Assembly: GCF_014192285.1 (NCBI RefSeq)
Contig: NZ_JACHXQ010000002.1
Coordinates: 34,968 to 98,967, forward strand
Source of the DNA: Halomonas fontilapidosi
Lineage (GTDB): Bacteria; Pseudomonadota; Gammaproteobacteria; Pseudomonadales; Halomonadaceae
Direction: 5' to 3'
Length of the DNA: 64,000 bases
The position numbers were made by a program, and so were the translations under genes. Positions 1 to 9,049 of this stretch are shown here, piece after piece. Under the pieces are notes generated by a model. That model worked only from the letters and a program-made list of their open reading frames with translations, made no database searches and was not told where the DNA came from. The number at the start of each line of letters is the position of its first letter. Position 1 is the first letter of the stretch.

Positions 1-1299
1 CACCAGGCTGATCGGGTAGTCGCCCTGGGCCGTGGCCAGACTGGTCGTGCCATCGCCGCTCAGTTCGAGACCATAGACGGTATCGTTGCTGGCCGCCGCG
101 CCGTCGGCACCGAAGTCGGTGTCGAGGACAAGAACGGCACCCTCACTGGTGGAGGTGATCGGGAAGCCGTCCAGTGCTTCGGCCGTGGTCTCATCAACGC
201 TGACGGCGGCTTCACCGAGACTTGCAGTCACAACCGGCCCATCATCGCTGAAGCCAATGCTGCCCCCCAGATCGATGGAAGCGCTGTCGCTGGCCGAGTC
301 GCCGTCGCTGTCGGTGATGGTCGCGGTGCCGTTGAGCACGATCAGCCCGCCACCGATGTTTTGAATGTCGCTGGAGAAGTCGCTGCTGTCGGCCTGATCG
401 TGATCGATGGCCTGGAACTGCACCAGGGTGATCGTACCATCCTCGGAAACACCGACCTGGAAAACGGTATTGTCCCCGCCCACGGCAGCGGTATCACTCT
501 CGGTCGAGCCGGTGATCACGCCGCCGATATCATGCAGGAAGACCGCGTCACTGCTACTGGTCAGGCCGGAGTTGACCCCGTTGGTCACGCCCTCGGCCAG
601 CGCCAGCCCGTATTCCCAGACGATCTCGCCAGGGCCATCCTCGCCGAAGCTGGTGCCTGCCGGGTCGATAGCGAACACCACGGTGAAGGACGTGGTGCTG
701 CTGCTCGTCCCGTCATCTTCTCCCTCCGCGATCGTCTCGGCATCACTGGTCAACAGCGTGATCGCGCCACTGTCGGCGCTGATCGAAATGGTCGGAACGT
801 CGTTCTCGTCTTCCGCAATGAGTTCGGGCTCGGCCTCGTCGAATTCGACGGTGTCAAGCGACGCGGTGGAGAACTCGTAGGCCAGCGGGTCAACGTCTTC
901 ATTGATGCGCGCCAGGCGCACGAAATCGTGCCCGCCGCCGTCACCGCCGGCGCCGCCAGCACCGGCTGCGGTGGCAGCGAGGTCTTCCAGCAGGTCGTCC
1001 TCCCCTTCATCGATGGCAGTCAGCAGGGCTTGGAGATCTTCATCCTGGGCGCTCGATTCCTCGCTCGCCACCGGCTGCTCGGCATCAAGGTCAGGGGTCA
1101 TGACAATCGATTGCCCACCTTCGATCATGGTGGGGTCAAGACCATCATCGAAGTCGAGCTGCACGCGCGCATTGTCCGAGGTGATAAGCGTCTCACCCTC
1201 CTGCAGGGTATCCCCCACCCGCAGTTCACGAAGATTGCCGGCCTCGTCACGTGCCCAGGCCTGACCGCTGCTGATGGAGATGATGGTTGCGATGGTCAT
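1..1299 (-). CDS. N-terminal part of a giant LapA-like retention-module adhesin (runs off the window)
   Basis: The first 433 codons of a large secreted adhesin are visible; the rest lies beyond the left edge. The N-terminus (MTIATIISISSGQAWARD) followed by a short beta-rich domain fits the retention module that plugs LapA-type adhesins in the outer-membrane TolC pore. At residues 110-113 there is a TAAG within a Gly/Ala linker, the site type cut between the two alanines by the LapG protease in Pseudomonas. After residue 160 the protein becomes acidic and Ser/Thr/Gly/Asp rich (for example DSDGDSASDSASID), as in VCBS/DUF5801-like extracellular repeats. The start ATG at 1299 follows a weak AGGGAG. 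No lapG or lapD gene is in the window. It is probably the cargo of the type I exporter encoded just upstream on the same strand. Function as a biofilm adhesin is inferred. Confidence 0.88.
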   Translation of the reverse strand, partial: MTIATIISISSGQAWARDEAGNLRELRVGDTLQEGETLITSDNARVQLDFDDGLDPTMIEGGQSIVMTPDLDAEQPVASEESSAQDEDLQALLTAIDEGEDDLLEDLAATAAGAGGAGGDGGGHDFVRLARINEDVDPLAYEFSTASLDTVEFDEAEPELIAEDENDVPTISISADSGAITLLTSDAETIAEGEDDGTSSSTTSFTVVFAIDPAGTSFGEDGPGEIVWEYGLALAEGVTNGVNSGLTSSSDAVFLHDIGGVITGSTESDTAAVGGDNTVFQVGVSEDGTITLVQFQAIDHDQADSSDFSSDIQNIGGGLIVLNGTATITDSDGDSASDSASIDLGGSIGFSDDGPVVTASLGEAAVSVDETTAEALDGFPITSTSEGAVLVLDTDFGADGAAASNDTVYGLELSGDGTTSLATAQGDYPISLV

Positions 1300-1401
1300 G
1301 AGATGACTCCCTGCCTACAAAGCGATTGCGATGCCGCCCACGGAAGAACGGTGCATACCATGAAACTAGGCCATGTCCCGAAGAAGCAGTATTGTACTGA
1401 T

Positions 1402-1421
1402 GGGCAGGGATGGCCCTGCCC
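1402..1421. other. perfect 8-bp hairpin between regulator and adhesin genes
   Basis: GGGCAGGG (1402-1409) and CCCTGCCC (1414-1421) form a perfect stem with a four-base loop. It lies in the 165-bp gap between the LuxR gene and the adhesin gene. There is no T-run on either side, so an intrinsic terminator is doubtful; it could partly separate adhesin expression from the exporter operon. Confidence 0.4.
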
Positions 1422-1464
1422 TTGACCTGAGTCAACTCAGCGCTTGATCAGCCGCGACGGCCCG

Positions 1465-2073
1465 TCAAACGACTTCACGCTGAGCGAGACGCAGGATCAG
1501 CTGCAGACGGTCGCGCACGCCGAGCTTGCGAAAAATGGCACCAAGATGCGCCTTGACGGTCCGCTCGGTGATCTCAAGACGGCGCGCTACCTCCTTGTTG
1601 CTCTGTCCTTCGGCTACGGCCAGTGCCACCGCCCTTTCGCGATCCGTCAATCCCGAGAGGGCCTCATCCTGTTGCTGAGCCCCGCCCCCCAGCGCCCGAT
1701 AGGCCCCGCCCATCACCTGAGCCATCAGCTCGGTCGGCACCCAGATGCCTTGGTGGTGAGTCACGAGGTCTACCTGGGTCAGCAACTCGGCGGGTGACAG
1801 CGCATGGGCGTAGCCCCTAGCGCCGGCATTCAACGCTTGCAGAGCCTGCAGTGAGGTGGGCGCGTAGCTTAATACGTTGACGATGGCCCCACGGCCAGCG
1901 AGCAACGTGACCAGTCCCTGCCACTCCTCGATGTTACTCATGACCCACACGCTATCGCCGTGACCGGCCTGGGCCCGCGCCTGCTGGGGCGTCACCAGGC
2001 GCGCCTCAGCGAAGGCGGCACGCCAGCGCGGGATCTCGTCGCGTCCCTGACAGACGAAGAGCTGTGTCATCAT
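1465..2073 (-). CDS. LuxR/FixJ-type regulator with degenerate receiver domain
   Basis: A 202-residue protein. The C-terminal 60 residues are a clear LuxR helix-turn-helix (LTDRERAVALAVAEGQSNKEVARRL broken here for length: conserved LTxRE, GxSNKEVA and TVKAHL). The N-terminal ~120 residues have the layout of a receiver domain, but the paired acidic residues after strand 1 are missing, the position of the phosphoacceptor Asp reads VMSNIEE, and the conserved Lys is absent. Phosphorylation is therefore unlikely, which recalls CsgD/VpsT-like biofilm regulators. Its start overlaps the stop of the adaptor gene (ATGATGA), so it is translationally coupled to the exporter operon; a second ATG three bases on has better spacing from GGGAG. 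Role in adhesin or biofilm control is inferred from context. Confidence 0.82.
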   Translation of the reverse strand: MMTQLFVCQGRDEIPRWRAAFAEARLVTPQQARAQAGHGDSVWVMSNIEEWQGLVTLLAGRGAIVNVLSYAPTSLQALQALNAGARGYAHALSPAELLTQVDLVTHHQGIWVPTELMAQVMGGAYRALGGGAQQQDEALSGLTDRERAVALAVAEGQSNKEVARRLEITERTVKAHLGAIFRKLGVRDRLQLILRLAQREVV

Positions 2074-3497
2074 CGTTCTCCCATGGAATTGTCCCAGGCC
2101 CGCAGAACAGGCTTGAGCAGGTACTGCATCACGGTGCGCTTGCCGGTCATGATGTCGACCTGGGCGGTCATGCCCGGAATCACGTCCATTTCCTTGTGTT
2201 TCTGTGCGTCTTCGACCGTGCGCACCCGCACCAGATAGAAGGTATTGCCCTCGTCATCGGTGATGGTGTCGGCGCTGATATGGTCGAGCTCGGCCTCGAG
2301 CCCGCCGTAGATGGCGAAATCGTAGGCGGTGAGCTTGATGGTGGCGGGCTGGCCGGGGCGCAGGAAGGCGATGTCCTGCGGGGCGATGCGCGCCTCCACC
2401 AGCAGCGCATCATCGGTGGGCACGATGTCGACCACCTCCTGGCCCGGCTGGACCACCCCGCCGAGGGTGGTGACGTTGAGGCGCTGAATCACGCCATCCA
2501 CCGGTGAGCGGATCTCCGACATCCGCACGCGGTCCTGCAAGCCGGCGCTGGATTCGTCAAGCGCGGCCAGTTCGCCCAGGGTCTGCGAGAGCTCGGTACG
2601 CCACTCGTTGCGCGCTTCCAACTCGACCTCGCGCAGCTGGGCCTGGGCCTCCTCGATCGCCGACTGCAGACGCTCGACCTGGGCCGCCGCCTGGGCACGG
2701 TCACCGCTGGCCCGCGAAACCTCTCGACGGAGCCGCAGCACCTCGACTTCGGACACGGCCCCGGACTGTAGCAACGGCCGCGTGAGGTTGAGCTCCTGGC
2801 TGGCCATGTTGAGCTCCCTGGCGGCGGTATCGCGACGTGACTGAGCCTCCTCGAGCTCGGCGCGGCGCTGGGAGAGCCGTTCCTGCAGAATGCTCTTCTC
2901 CTCGGCCAGCTTCTCGAGCGCGTTCTGATAGAGTTCACGCTCCTGGTCGACGATCTCCGGAGCCTTGTCGACCAGTTCGTCCGACGGGGTAAAGGAAGAG
3001 CCGGTGGCCAGCGCCCGCAGTCGCTCGGCACGCGCCTGGAGGGACTGCGCCGTGGCGCGGTTCTCGCGAAAGTTGGCCAGGAAGCGGGTGGGGTCGATAC
3101 GCATCAGCAGCTCGCCGGCCTCGACCCGTTCCCCCTCCTCTACCAGGATCTCCTGGACCACCCCGCCATCGAAGGACTGCACCCGCTGCAGCTGGCTGGA
3201 GGGAATCACCCGGCCCGTGCCGCGAGTCACCTCGTCGATGGGCGCAACGGTGGCCCATACCAGCAGGGCGATAACGGCCAGCACCACCACGTAAAGAAAG
3301 CCGCGGGCGCGAATCGGGTCCTGCTGCAGGCGGGCCCAGTCGGCGTCGCTGGCCCAGTCGCGACTCAGGTGTGCCGCACTGACCCGGCGCGCAAAGAGCC
3401 GGTCGATGAAGGGCCGGAAGGGCTTGCCACCCGTCTCCGAGAAACGCCCGATCGCCTCGAAGCCCTGCTGTTCGGCGGTCTTGTCCGCGCTTGCCAT
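2070..3497 (-). CDS. HlyD-family membrane fusion protein (LapC-like)
   Basis: Periplasmic adaptor of a type I secretion system, joining the inner-membrane ABC exporter to the outer-membrane TolC-type channel. The 475-residue protein has a cytoplasmic N-terminus, one membrane segment at about 66-86, a lipoyl/barrel half-motif (GGVVQEILVEEGERVEAGE), a long coiled-coil hairpin at about 140-320 rich in Glu/Arg/Gln, the second lipoyl half (RSPVDGVIQRL) and a C-terminal beta barrel ending RTVMQYLLKPVLRAWD, all typical of the family. The start ATG overlaps the exporter stop codon by one base (TGATG). Confident at family level; the link to LapC comes from the neighbouring adhesin. Confidence 0.93.
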   Translation of the reverse strand: MASADKTAEQQGFEAIGRFSETGGKPFRPFIDRLFARRVSAAHLSRDWASDADWARLQQDPIRARGFLYVVVLAVIALLVWATVAPIDEVTRGTGRVIPSSQLQRVQSFDGGVVQEILVEEGERVEAGELLMRIDPTRFLANFRENRATAQSLQARAERLRALATGSSFTPSDELVDKAPEIVDQERELYQNALEKLAEEKSILQERLSQRRAELEEAQSRRDTAARELNMASQELNLTRPLLQSGAVSEVEVLRLRREVSRASGDRAQAAAQVERLQSAIEEAQAQLREVELEARNEWRTELSQTLGELAALDESSAGLQDRVRMSEIRSPVDGVIQRLNVTTLGGVVQPGQEVVDIVPTDDALLVEARIAPQDIAFLRPGQPATIKLTAYDFAIYGGLEAELDHISADTITDDEGNTFYLVRVRTVEDAQKHKEMDVIPGMTAQVDIMTGKRTVMQYLLKPVLRAWDNSMGER

Positions 3498-5680
3498 CAG
3501 TTGGCCCTCCCGATCTGGCCCTTGCGCAGGGCTTCCACCACCTTGTCGCGGGGACCGTCGGCGACCACCTTGCCGGCATCGATGACCAGGATGCGATCGA
3601 CCAGCGAGAGCAACGACGTGCGGTGGGTGACGACGATCAGCGTCTTGCCCTGGCCATAGGCCTTGAGATTGGCCTTGAAGGCCTCTTCGCTGGCATGGTC
3701 CATGGAACTGGTGGGCTCGTCGAGCAGCAAAATTTGCGGGTCATGGACCAGCGCCCGGGCGATGGCCACGGCCTGGCGCTGGCCCCCGGAAAGCATCTGG
3801 CCGCGCTCGCCCACCGGCAGGTCGACGCCCTGGGGATGCGAGTTGACCAGGCTGTCCAGGCCGCTCAGCTTGATGGCACGCAACAGCGCCTCATCATCGA
3901 CCCCGTCGCTGCCGCCCCCGGCCAGAATGTTCTCGCGCAGCGAGCCGAAGAACAGGCTGACGTCCTGGGGTACATAGCCGATATGACGACGCAGTTGCAT
4001 GGGGTCGAACTGGCGGATGTCCACCTTGTCGACCATCACCGCGCCTGCCGTGGGCTGGTAGAGCCCCAGCACCAGCTTGTTGAGGGTGGTCTTGCCGCAG
4101 CCCACACGGCCCAGCAGCGCCACCCGCTCCCCGGGCTCGATCGTCACCGAGATGTCCTGCAGGGCGTCGCGCTCCGCCTCGGGATAGCGAAAGGAGAGCT
4201 TGTCGAAGCGTATCTCACCACGCACCACCGGGCGGTCGATGAAGGTCTTGCCGTCGGGGCGCTCCACCGGCCGCTCCATCACCTCATTAAGCGACTGCAG
4301 CGCGGTGGAGGACTGGTGGTACTGCGCCAGCAGTGCCGCGGCCTGGCTGATCGGCGCCATGGCCCGCGACGACAGCAGGTAGGCGGCGATCAGCCCGCCC
4401 TGGGTCAGGTTGCCTTCGATGATCTGGTAAACGCCGATGATGATCACGCACACGGCGACGCTGTGCTGTGCCCAGAGCGCGACACTCGAGACCGAGGAGC
4501 TAACCAGCCGCAGCTGGGCGGAGGTGCGCGAGAGAAAGGCTGACGCCTTCTCCCAGGTGGCCTGAATGCGGCTCTCGGCGCGCAGCGTCTTGACCGTCTC
4601 CAGGCTGGCGACCGATTCCACCAGGGTGGCGTTGCGCTGGGCCCCCACCCGCCAGGTAGTCTCGGAGAGCTCGTGGAGTTTGCCCTGGGCGGCCATGGCA
4701 TAGAGCAGCACGAAGACGATGCCTACCAGCACCGGAATCACCAGCGGCGGGCCGATCAGCGCGATGATGCCCGCGAACATCAGCACGAAGGGCAGGTCGA
4801 CGAGCGCCACCACCGTCGCCGAGCCGATGAAGGCACGCACCGACTCGAAGGACTGCAGCGTCGCCGAAAAGGATCCCGTCGAGGCCGGCCGTGCCTCCAT
4901 GCGCAATCCCAGCACCCGCGCCATGATCGATGACGACAGCTTGACGTCGGCACGACTGGCCGCCAGATCGACGAAGGCGTTGCGCATCAGGCGCAGCACC
5001 AGGTCGAAGCACAGCACGATAAAGATGCCGGCCGACAGCACCCACAGCGTCTCGGTGGCGTGGTTGGGGACCACCCGATCGTAGACGTTGAGCACGAACA
5101 ATGGCATCGCCACCGCAAAGAGGTTGATCACTACCGACCCGGCGATGACGTCGCGATAGAGCTTGCGATTCTCGCGGATCACGCCCCAGAACCAGTGACG
5201 GGAGCGTTGCTTGTTGACCTCGGGCCCGCGCTCATCGAAATGAAAGCGCGGGCGCACGTAAATGGCTTGGCCGCTGTAGCTCTCCTGCAGGCCATCCAGG
5301 CCCACCTCGGCTTCGGCATCGCCCAGTTCGGGAAAGATCACCCGAGCGCGACGCGCCTTGATATCTAGGGCCACCAGCACGCAAGCACGGCCCGGCTCAA
5401 GCAGCAACACGCAGGGAAAGAGCGCGGGGTTGAGCTGCACCAGGCGACTCTTGACGATTCGGGCCGTGAGACCGGCGCGAGACGCGGCGCGGCCGAAGAC
5501 GCCGGGTGTCAGGCGCCCCTCTTCCAGGGGCAGCCCGGACGTCAGCGACTCGGCCGTGACGTCATGCCCATGCATCTGGGCGATGCTCTGCAGGCACTCG
5601 AGTAATTCATCATGGACCGCTGACCGGGAAGGGCCAGGGTCCAGCGCTTCTTTCTGCGACACAACCACCTCGAATATCAA
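3497..5680 (-). CDS. type I secretion ABC transporter, permease/ATPase (LapB-like)
   Basis: Inner-membrane ATP-driven exporter of 727 residues. Residues ~20-145 resemble the C39 peptidase domain but lack a catalytic Cys, as in the C39-like domains of RTX/adhesin exporters that recognise rather than cleave cargo. Six membrane segments follow between about 175 and 450. The nucleotide-binding domain has Walker A GRVGCGKT (524-531), signature LSGGQ (630-634), Walker B ILLLDE (650-655) and H-loop His686. The gene lies 73 bp downstream of the TolC-like gene and overlaps the adaptor gene. Cargo is most simply the adhesin at the left edge. Confidence 0.93.
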   Translation of the reverse strand: MIFEVVVSQKEALDPGPSRSAVHDELLECLQSIAQMHGHDVTAESLTSGLPLEEGRLTPGVFGRAASRAGLTARIVKSRLVQLNPALFPCVLLLEPGRACVLVALDIKARRARVIFPELGDAEAEVGLDGLQESYSGQAIYVRPRFHFDERGPEVNKQRSRHWFWGVIRENRKLYRDVIAGSVVINLFAVAMPLFVLNVYDRVVPNHATETLWVLSAGIFIVLCFDLVLRLMRNAFVDLAASRADVKLSSSIMARVLGLRMEARPASTGSFSATLQSFESVRAFIGSATVVALVDLPFVLMFAGIIALIGPPLVIPVLVGIVFVLLYAMAAQGKLHELSETTWRVGAQRNATLVESVASLETVKTLRAESRIQATWEKASAFLSRTSAQLRLVSSSVSSVALWAQHSVAVCVIIIGVYQIIEGNLTQGGLIAAYLLSSRAMAPISQAAALLAQYHQSSTALQSLNEVMERPVERPDGKTFIDRPVVRGEIRFDKLSFRYPEAERDALQDISVTIEPGERVALLGRVGCGKTTLNKLVLGLYQPTAGAVMVDKVDIRQFDPMQLRRHIGYVPQDVSLFFGSLRENILAGGGSDGVDDEALLRAIKLSGLDSLVNSHPQGVDLPVGERGQMLSGGQRQAVAIARALVHDPQILLLDEPTSSMDHASEEAFKANLKAYGQGKTLIVVTHRTSLLSLVDRILVIDAGKVVADGPRDKVVEALRKGQIGRAN

Positions 5681-5753
5681 GACGCCCCATCGCGGTCACG
5701 ACGGGGCGAAGCATACCGGCAAAAAGCTAACTTGCCGGTGGCTGGCACTCGGT

Positions 5754-7982
5754 TCATCCGTTGACGATATAGCTGCCGCCGTACCCCATAGTCTCGAGCC
5801 GCTGGCGAAGGGTCTTGATCAGCGCCGGATCGTCGATGGGACCAAGCTGGACACGATGCAGCGTCCCGGCGGAGTGGAGGCGGGCCGGAATATCGAGCTC
5901 ACTTCCCAGGCGCTTACCCAGGCCGCGGGCTCGCTGCTGGCTCTCCAGCGCCGCCACTTGCATGAAGCTGCCCTCCTGACGCGCCAGCGCTTCCGGTTCG
6001 GCGATGCGGATGTCCAACTCGCCATAGAAACCGGCGGGTGCTGCGGACCAGTCCGATGCCGCGTCACCTACGTTGTTCGCCAAGGTTGCGTCTTCTCCGT
6101 CGAAAGCGTGACCGCTCAAGTCCAGGTTTTCGCCAACACGCTCCAGGGTCACCTCGACACGACGGTTCTGGCGGCGCCCCTCCACCGTGGCATTGCTGGC
6201 CACCGGCTGACGCGAACCATAGCCGCGCGTCTCGATCAGTCCCGGTTCAACTCCCTGGCTCACCAGGTAACTGGCCACGCTATCGGCGCGTGCCTGAGAG
6301 AGCGGATCGTTGATGGCATCGGTGCCGGTGATATCGGCGTGACCGGCGATGAACACCCGAGCAAGGTTGTCCATGTCACGAATCGCGACCGCCAGACCAT
6401 CGAGTTCGGCACGCGCCTCGGCGTTCAATACGGCGCTATTGATCTCGAACAGGGCATCGGCCGAGAGGGTCACGTCCGGCGCTCGTGTCGGCGCCTCGAT
6501 GCCGCCGATAAAGTCGTTGAGTGTAAAGCCCTGTGGGCCTTGAGCCGGACAGATGGCATCTGGATCGATCTGGACCCCGTCGCTGCCCAGCTCGGCCAGG
6601 GTCGGCAGATCATCACGCCGTACCTCGAGGGTCTGCATCAGTTGCCCCATGGCAGCCAGGGTACGGGCATCCGCCAGCGCCACGTCATAGCGGGCATTGG
6701 CATAGGCACGGCTGGCCTCGAAATACTCGTTCTCGCTGTCCAGCAAGTCGAGTAGGGTGCGTTGTCCGATTTCAAACTGCTGCTCGTAAGCGCCGCGCAC
6801 CCGGTCGATGGACTGGCGATGCTCATTCAGGTATTCCAACTGCTCGCGCAGCCGCTGGGTATCGTTATAGGCAATCTGGGTGGTCTGGCGAACGTCGACA
6901 CAGGCCTTCTCGCGCAGGCTGACGGCCTGCTCGACGCGGTCGCTGGCGGCGCGGAAGGACGCCAGGTCACTGCCGCCACTGTAGAGGTTCATGCTGGCGA
7001 CCAACTCGATGCTGTGGCGATCGCGGCGCTCGCCATCGGCGATCACATCGTAGCTGCCGTCACTGTTCTCGTAGGTGCCGGTGCGACCGCGCAAATCGAG
7101 TCGCGGCTGGAAGGCCGAGCGGGTACCACGCTGCTCGGCACGCGAGGCCTCGATGTTCTCGATGGCGGCATGGAAGTCGGGATTCCCCTGGAATGCCAGA
7201 TCGAGCGCCCGGTTGACGTCTGCCGGCAGGCGTTCGTCCATCTCCGGCGCCGGCGCCAGGTTCTCCGCCGGGAGGTCGCCGACGATGCGCTGGTAGCGCG
7301 CCGTCACATCGTGCAGATTGGACGCTTCAGTCATCAGGTTCGACTCGGCCAGCGCCAGGCGACCGCTGATCTGCTCCAGATCGACGCGGCGACCTGCCCC
7401 GGAGATCACGCGCTCCTCGATCTGGTTAAAGACCCTCAGGTGCTCACGGTAGTTGTCCTGGGCCAGGCGCACCAACTCACGGTAGCGTTGCACGTCCAGG
7501 TAGGCGCGCGTTGCCTCCAGGGCCGTCTCCTCGCTGGCCCCCATCAACTCATAATAGCTCACCAGTTCGGCTCGGCTCAGGCGCTCGACCTCGCTGGCCG
7601 TGGCGAGACCGTCCCAGAGCATCTGGGTGATCGTCAGTTCCGCGTAGCGGGTATCGTAACTACCGCGGCTGTCGAGCTCTCTATCCTCAACGCCGATCCC
7701 GGCCGAGACGTCGACGCTCGGCAAATAGTTGCCTCGGGCCACTCCGATATCATTACCGGAAGCGCGGAAGCTGCTCCATGCGGCCTGTACCTCGGGGTTT
7801 GTCGAGATCGCCTGCTGAACCACCTGGCGCAGATCGGCGCTCCCCGGCGACGCCAGTCCCGCCGGCAACGACTGTGCCACGGCCGAAGCGAGTGGCAGAA
7901 GTGCCAAGGAGGACCCCAGAGCCAGAGTGCCGGCAAGGCGACGTACAAGGGGGCTGTTAGATGCGTCAGTCGTGCGTTTCAT
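5754..7982 (-). CDS. TolC-OmpA-SPOR three-domain outer-membrane protein (LapE-like)
   Basis: A signal peptide (residues 1-37, cleavage likely after ASAVAQ) precedes a TolC/OEP domain at about 47-455. This is joined to an OmpA-like peptidoglycan-binding domain at about 505-613 (GHAD at 547-550, then the usual R-A-D and Q-N-R-R-V-E elements) and a C-terminal SPOR-like domain at about 671-740 (FMQVAAL...LHRVQLGPI). TolC proteins are normally ~450 residues, so this one carries two extra wall-binding modules. It should be the outer-membrane channel for the adjacent exporter/adaptor pair. An AAGGGAA ribosome-binding site precedes the ATG. The fusion seems real because it is one continuous reading frame. 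Confidence 0.9.
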   Translation of the reverse strand: MKRTTDASNSPLVRRLAGTLALGSSLALLPLASAVAQSLPAGLASPGSADLRQVVQQAISTNPEVQAAWSSFRASGNDIGVARGNYLPSVDVSAGIGVEDRELDSRGSYDTRYAELTITQMLWDGLATASEVERLSRAELVSYYELMGASEETALEATRAYLDVQRYRELVRLAQDNYREHLRVFNQIEERVISGAGRRVDLEQISGRLALAESNLMTEASNLHDVTARYQRIVGDLPAENLAPAPEMDERLPADVNRALDLAFQGNPDFHAAIENIEASRAEQRGTRSAFQPRLDLRGRTGTYENSDGSYDVIADGERRDRHSIELVASMNLYSGGSDLASFRAASDRVEQAVSLREKACVDVRQTTQIAYNDTQRLREQLEYLNEHRQSIDRVRGAYEQQFEIGQRTLLDLLDSENEYFEASRAYANARYDVALADARTLAAMGQLMQTLEVRRDDLPTLAELGSDGVQIDPDAICPAQGPQGFTLNDFIGGIEAPTRAPDVTLSADALFEINSAVLNAEARAELDGLAVAIRDMDNLARVFIAGHADITGTDAINDPLSQARADSVASYLVSQGVEPGLIETRGYGSRQPVASNATVEGRRQNRRVEVTLERVGENLDLSGHAFDGEDATLANNVGDAASDWSAAPAGFYGELDIRIAEPEALARQEGSFMQVAALESQQRARGLGKRLGSELDIPARLHSAGTLHRVQLGPIDDPALIKTLRQRLETMGYGGSYIVNG

Positions 7983-8426
7983 GGGTGTTCCCTTTCATGA
8001 TGGCTATGGCCCGGTCTTCTAGATACCAGGCCTGACAGGAAATGAAATGACCGGTTTATTATTTTGTTGCGGGCCCATGGGTCGAGGTGTCATGCCATGG
8101 CGCTTCCTTTCCCGACTTCCTGTGACGACTCCCCTGAGGTCTCCATCAGGCTGGCTCAGGCCAAGCCGAACGTCTGATATGCCCCATGCGATTTCATGAT
8201 GTGAGGCTTTGTAATCCAGCGTAACCGAACAGAAGAATTTGTCCACTCCTGAGGGACTAGGGCCAGGCAGGAGTTAGCAGATGCTTGATGCAGGACAAGG
8301 CCCACGCTACACCCCATATACCGTGCAATGCCCTGTGCAAGGACAGGCATGGCAGCCAACCACGCCCGCCGACAAACGTGGTATCGTCTGCTTGTCTCGA
8401 AATGGCATGGATCCAAGGAGAACGTC
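7983..8426. other. gene-free 444-bp region between divergent genes
   Basis: This spacer must hold the promoter of the adhesin-export operon (minus) and of the small plus-strand gene. It contains an A/T-rich patch at about 8055-8070 and an inverted repeat ACTCCTG/CAGGAGT at about 8246-8275. I see no convincing sigma70 or sigma54 promoter and no c-di-GMP riboswitch. No credible coding sequence was found. Confidence 0.5.
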
Positions 8427-8708
8427 ATGGCCTCATCGGAAATCCAAAAGACCCGCGTGATCAACGAACTGCGGGGCTTCATCAAGAAACTACTGCAGGA
8501 TCCGAAGATCCTCGAGCAGGCGCTGGAGGTCACCCGCCGTCAACTCAACGAACCCGGTGAGGGTGACGTGATGGCGCGTATTGCCAACGAGATCTCCGAC
8601 ACCACCAGCGTGCATATTCCCGAGGACCCTGAGGAACACTCCGAGGCGGATCGACTCTTTCTCGAGTTGCTCAAGGAAGTGGTCAAGGAAGAGCAGGCGC
8701 TCTACTAA
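8427..8708 (+). CDS. small helical protein of unknown function
   Basis: A 93-residue acidic protein, almost entirely predicted helix and highly charged (ends LELLKEVVKEEQALY). I do not recognise a family. The start at 8427 is chosen because AAGGAG lies seven bases before it; the longer reading frame upstream has a different composition. There is no signal peptide or membrane segment. It is monocistronic, followed by a hairpin terminator. Confidence 0.7.
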   Translation: MASSEIQKTRVINELRGFIKKLLQDPKILEQALEVTRRQLNEPGEGDVMARIANEISDTTSVHIPEDPEEHSEADRLFLELLKEVVKEEQALY

Positions 8709-8739
8709 CCACCAGGGCTTCCCTCTGGCTCTCCTCTAC

Positions 8740-8760
8740 TCCCGGCGCAACGCCGGGAGA
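8740..8760 (+). terminator. hairpin terminator after the small gene
   Basis: CTCCCGGCG (8740-8748) pairs perfectly with CGCCGGGAG (8752-8760) around a three-base loop; the following ATTACCTTT is a weak T-tract. Confidence 0.6.
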
Positions 8761-9049
8761 TTACCTTTCAAAAGAAGCTGGGCGCTCCACCTTGCCTGTA
8801 ACGCACCCCTGGCGCGTGCCTCACGGTACGGCAGCCATAGCCGGGCGTGCCTCCCAGCTTGCGCCTGGGGCCGCGGAGACCGTGTATTCACTTGGATGGA
8901 TCTGGCGCGTCACCGGGGCAGCAAGCTATGGCTGAGATGCTACCAGCACGCCGCCTGAACCGGGCAAGACGAGCGGACGCGGAGATGCAGCCATGTGCGA
9001 AGATGGCTACAATCGTGGCCTGATTTTCAACGGGATACTCTGTGACGCC
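8761..9049. other. metG upstream region
   Basis: Together with the terminator before it, this makes a 341-bp gap between the small gene and metG. A possible metG -10 box TACAAT is at 9008-9013 with no good -35, which would give a leader of about 30 bases. In many relatives mrp/apbC lies here divergently, but no such gene is visible within the gap. Confidence 0.35.

Noticed and set aside
361..1425. Plus-strand open frame opposite the adhesin
   Set aside because: Shadow of the adhesin; the minus-strand product has a clear retention module and TAAG site.
7983..8426. c-di-GMP riboswitch upstream of the adhesin-export operon
   Set aside because: The conserved GEMM core sequences are not present on either strand.
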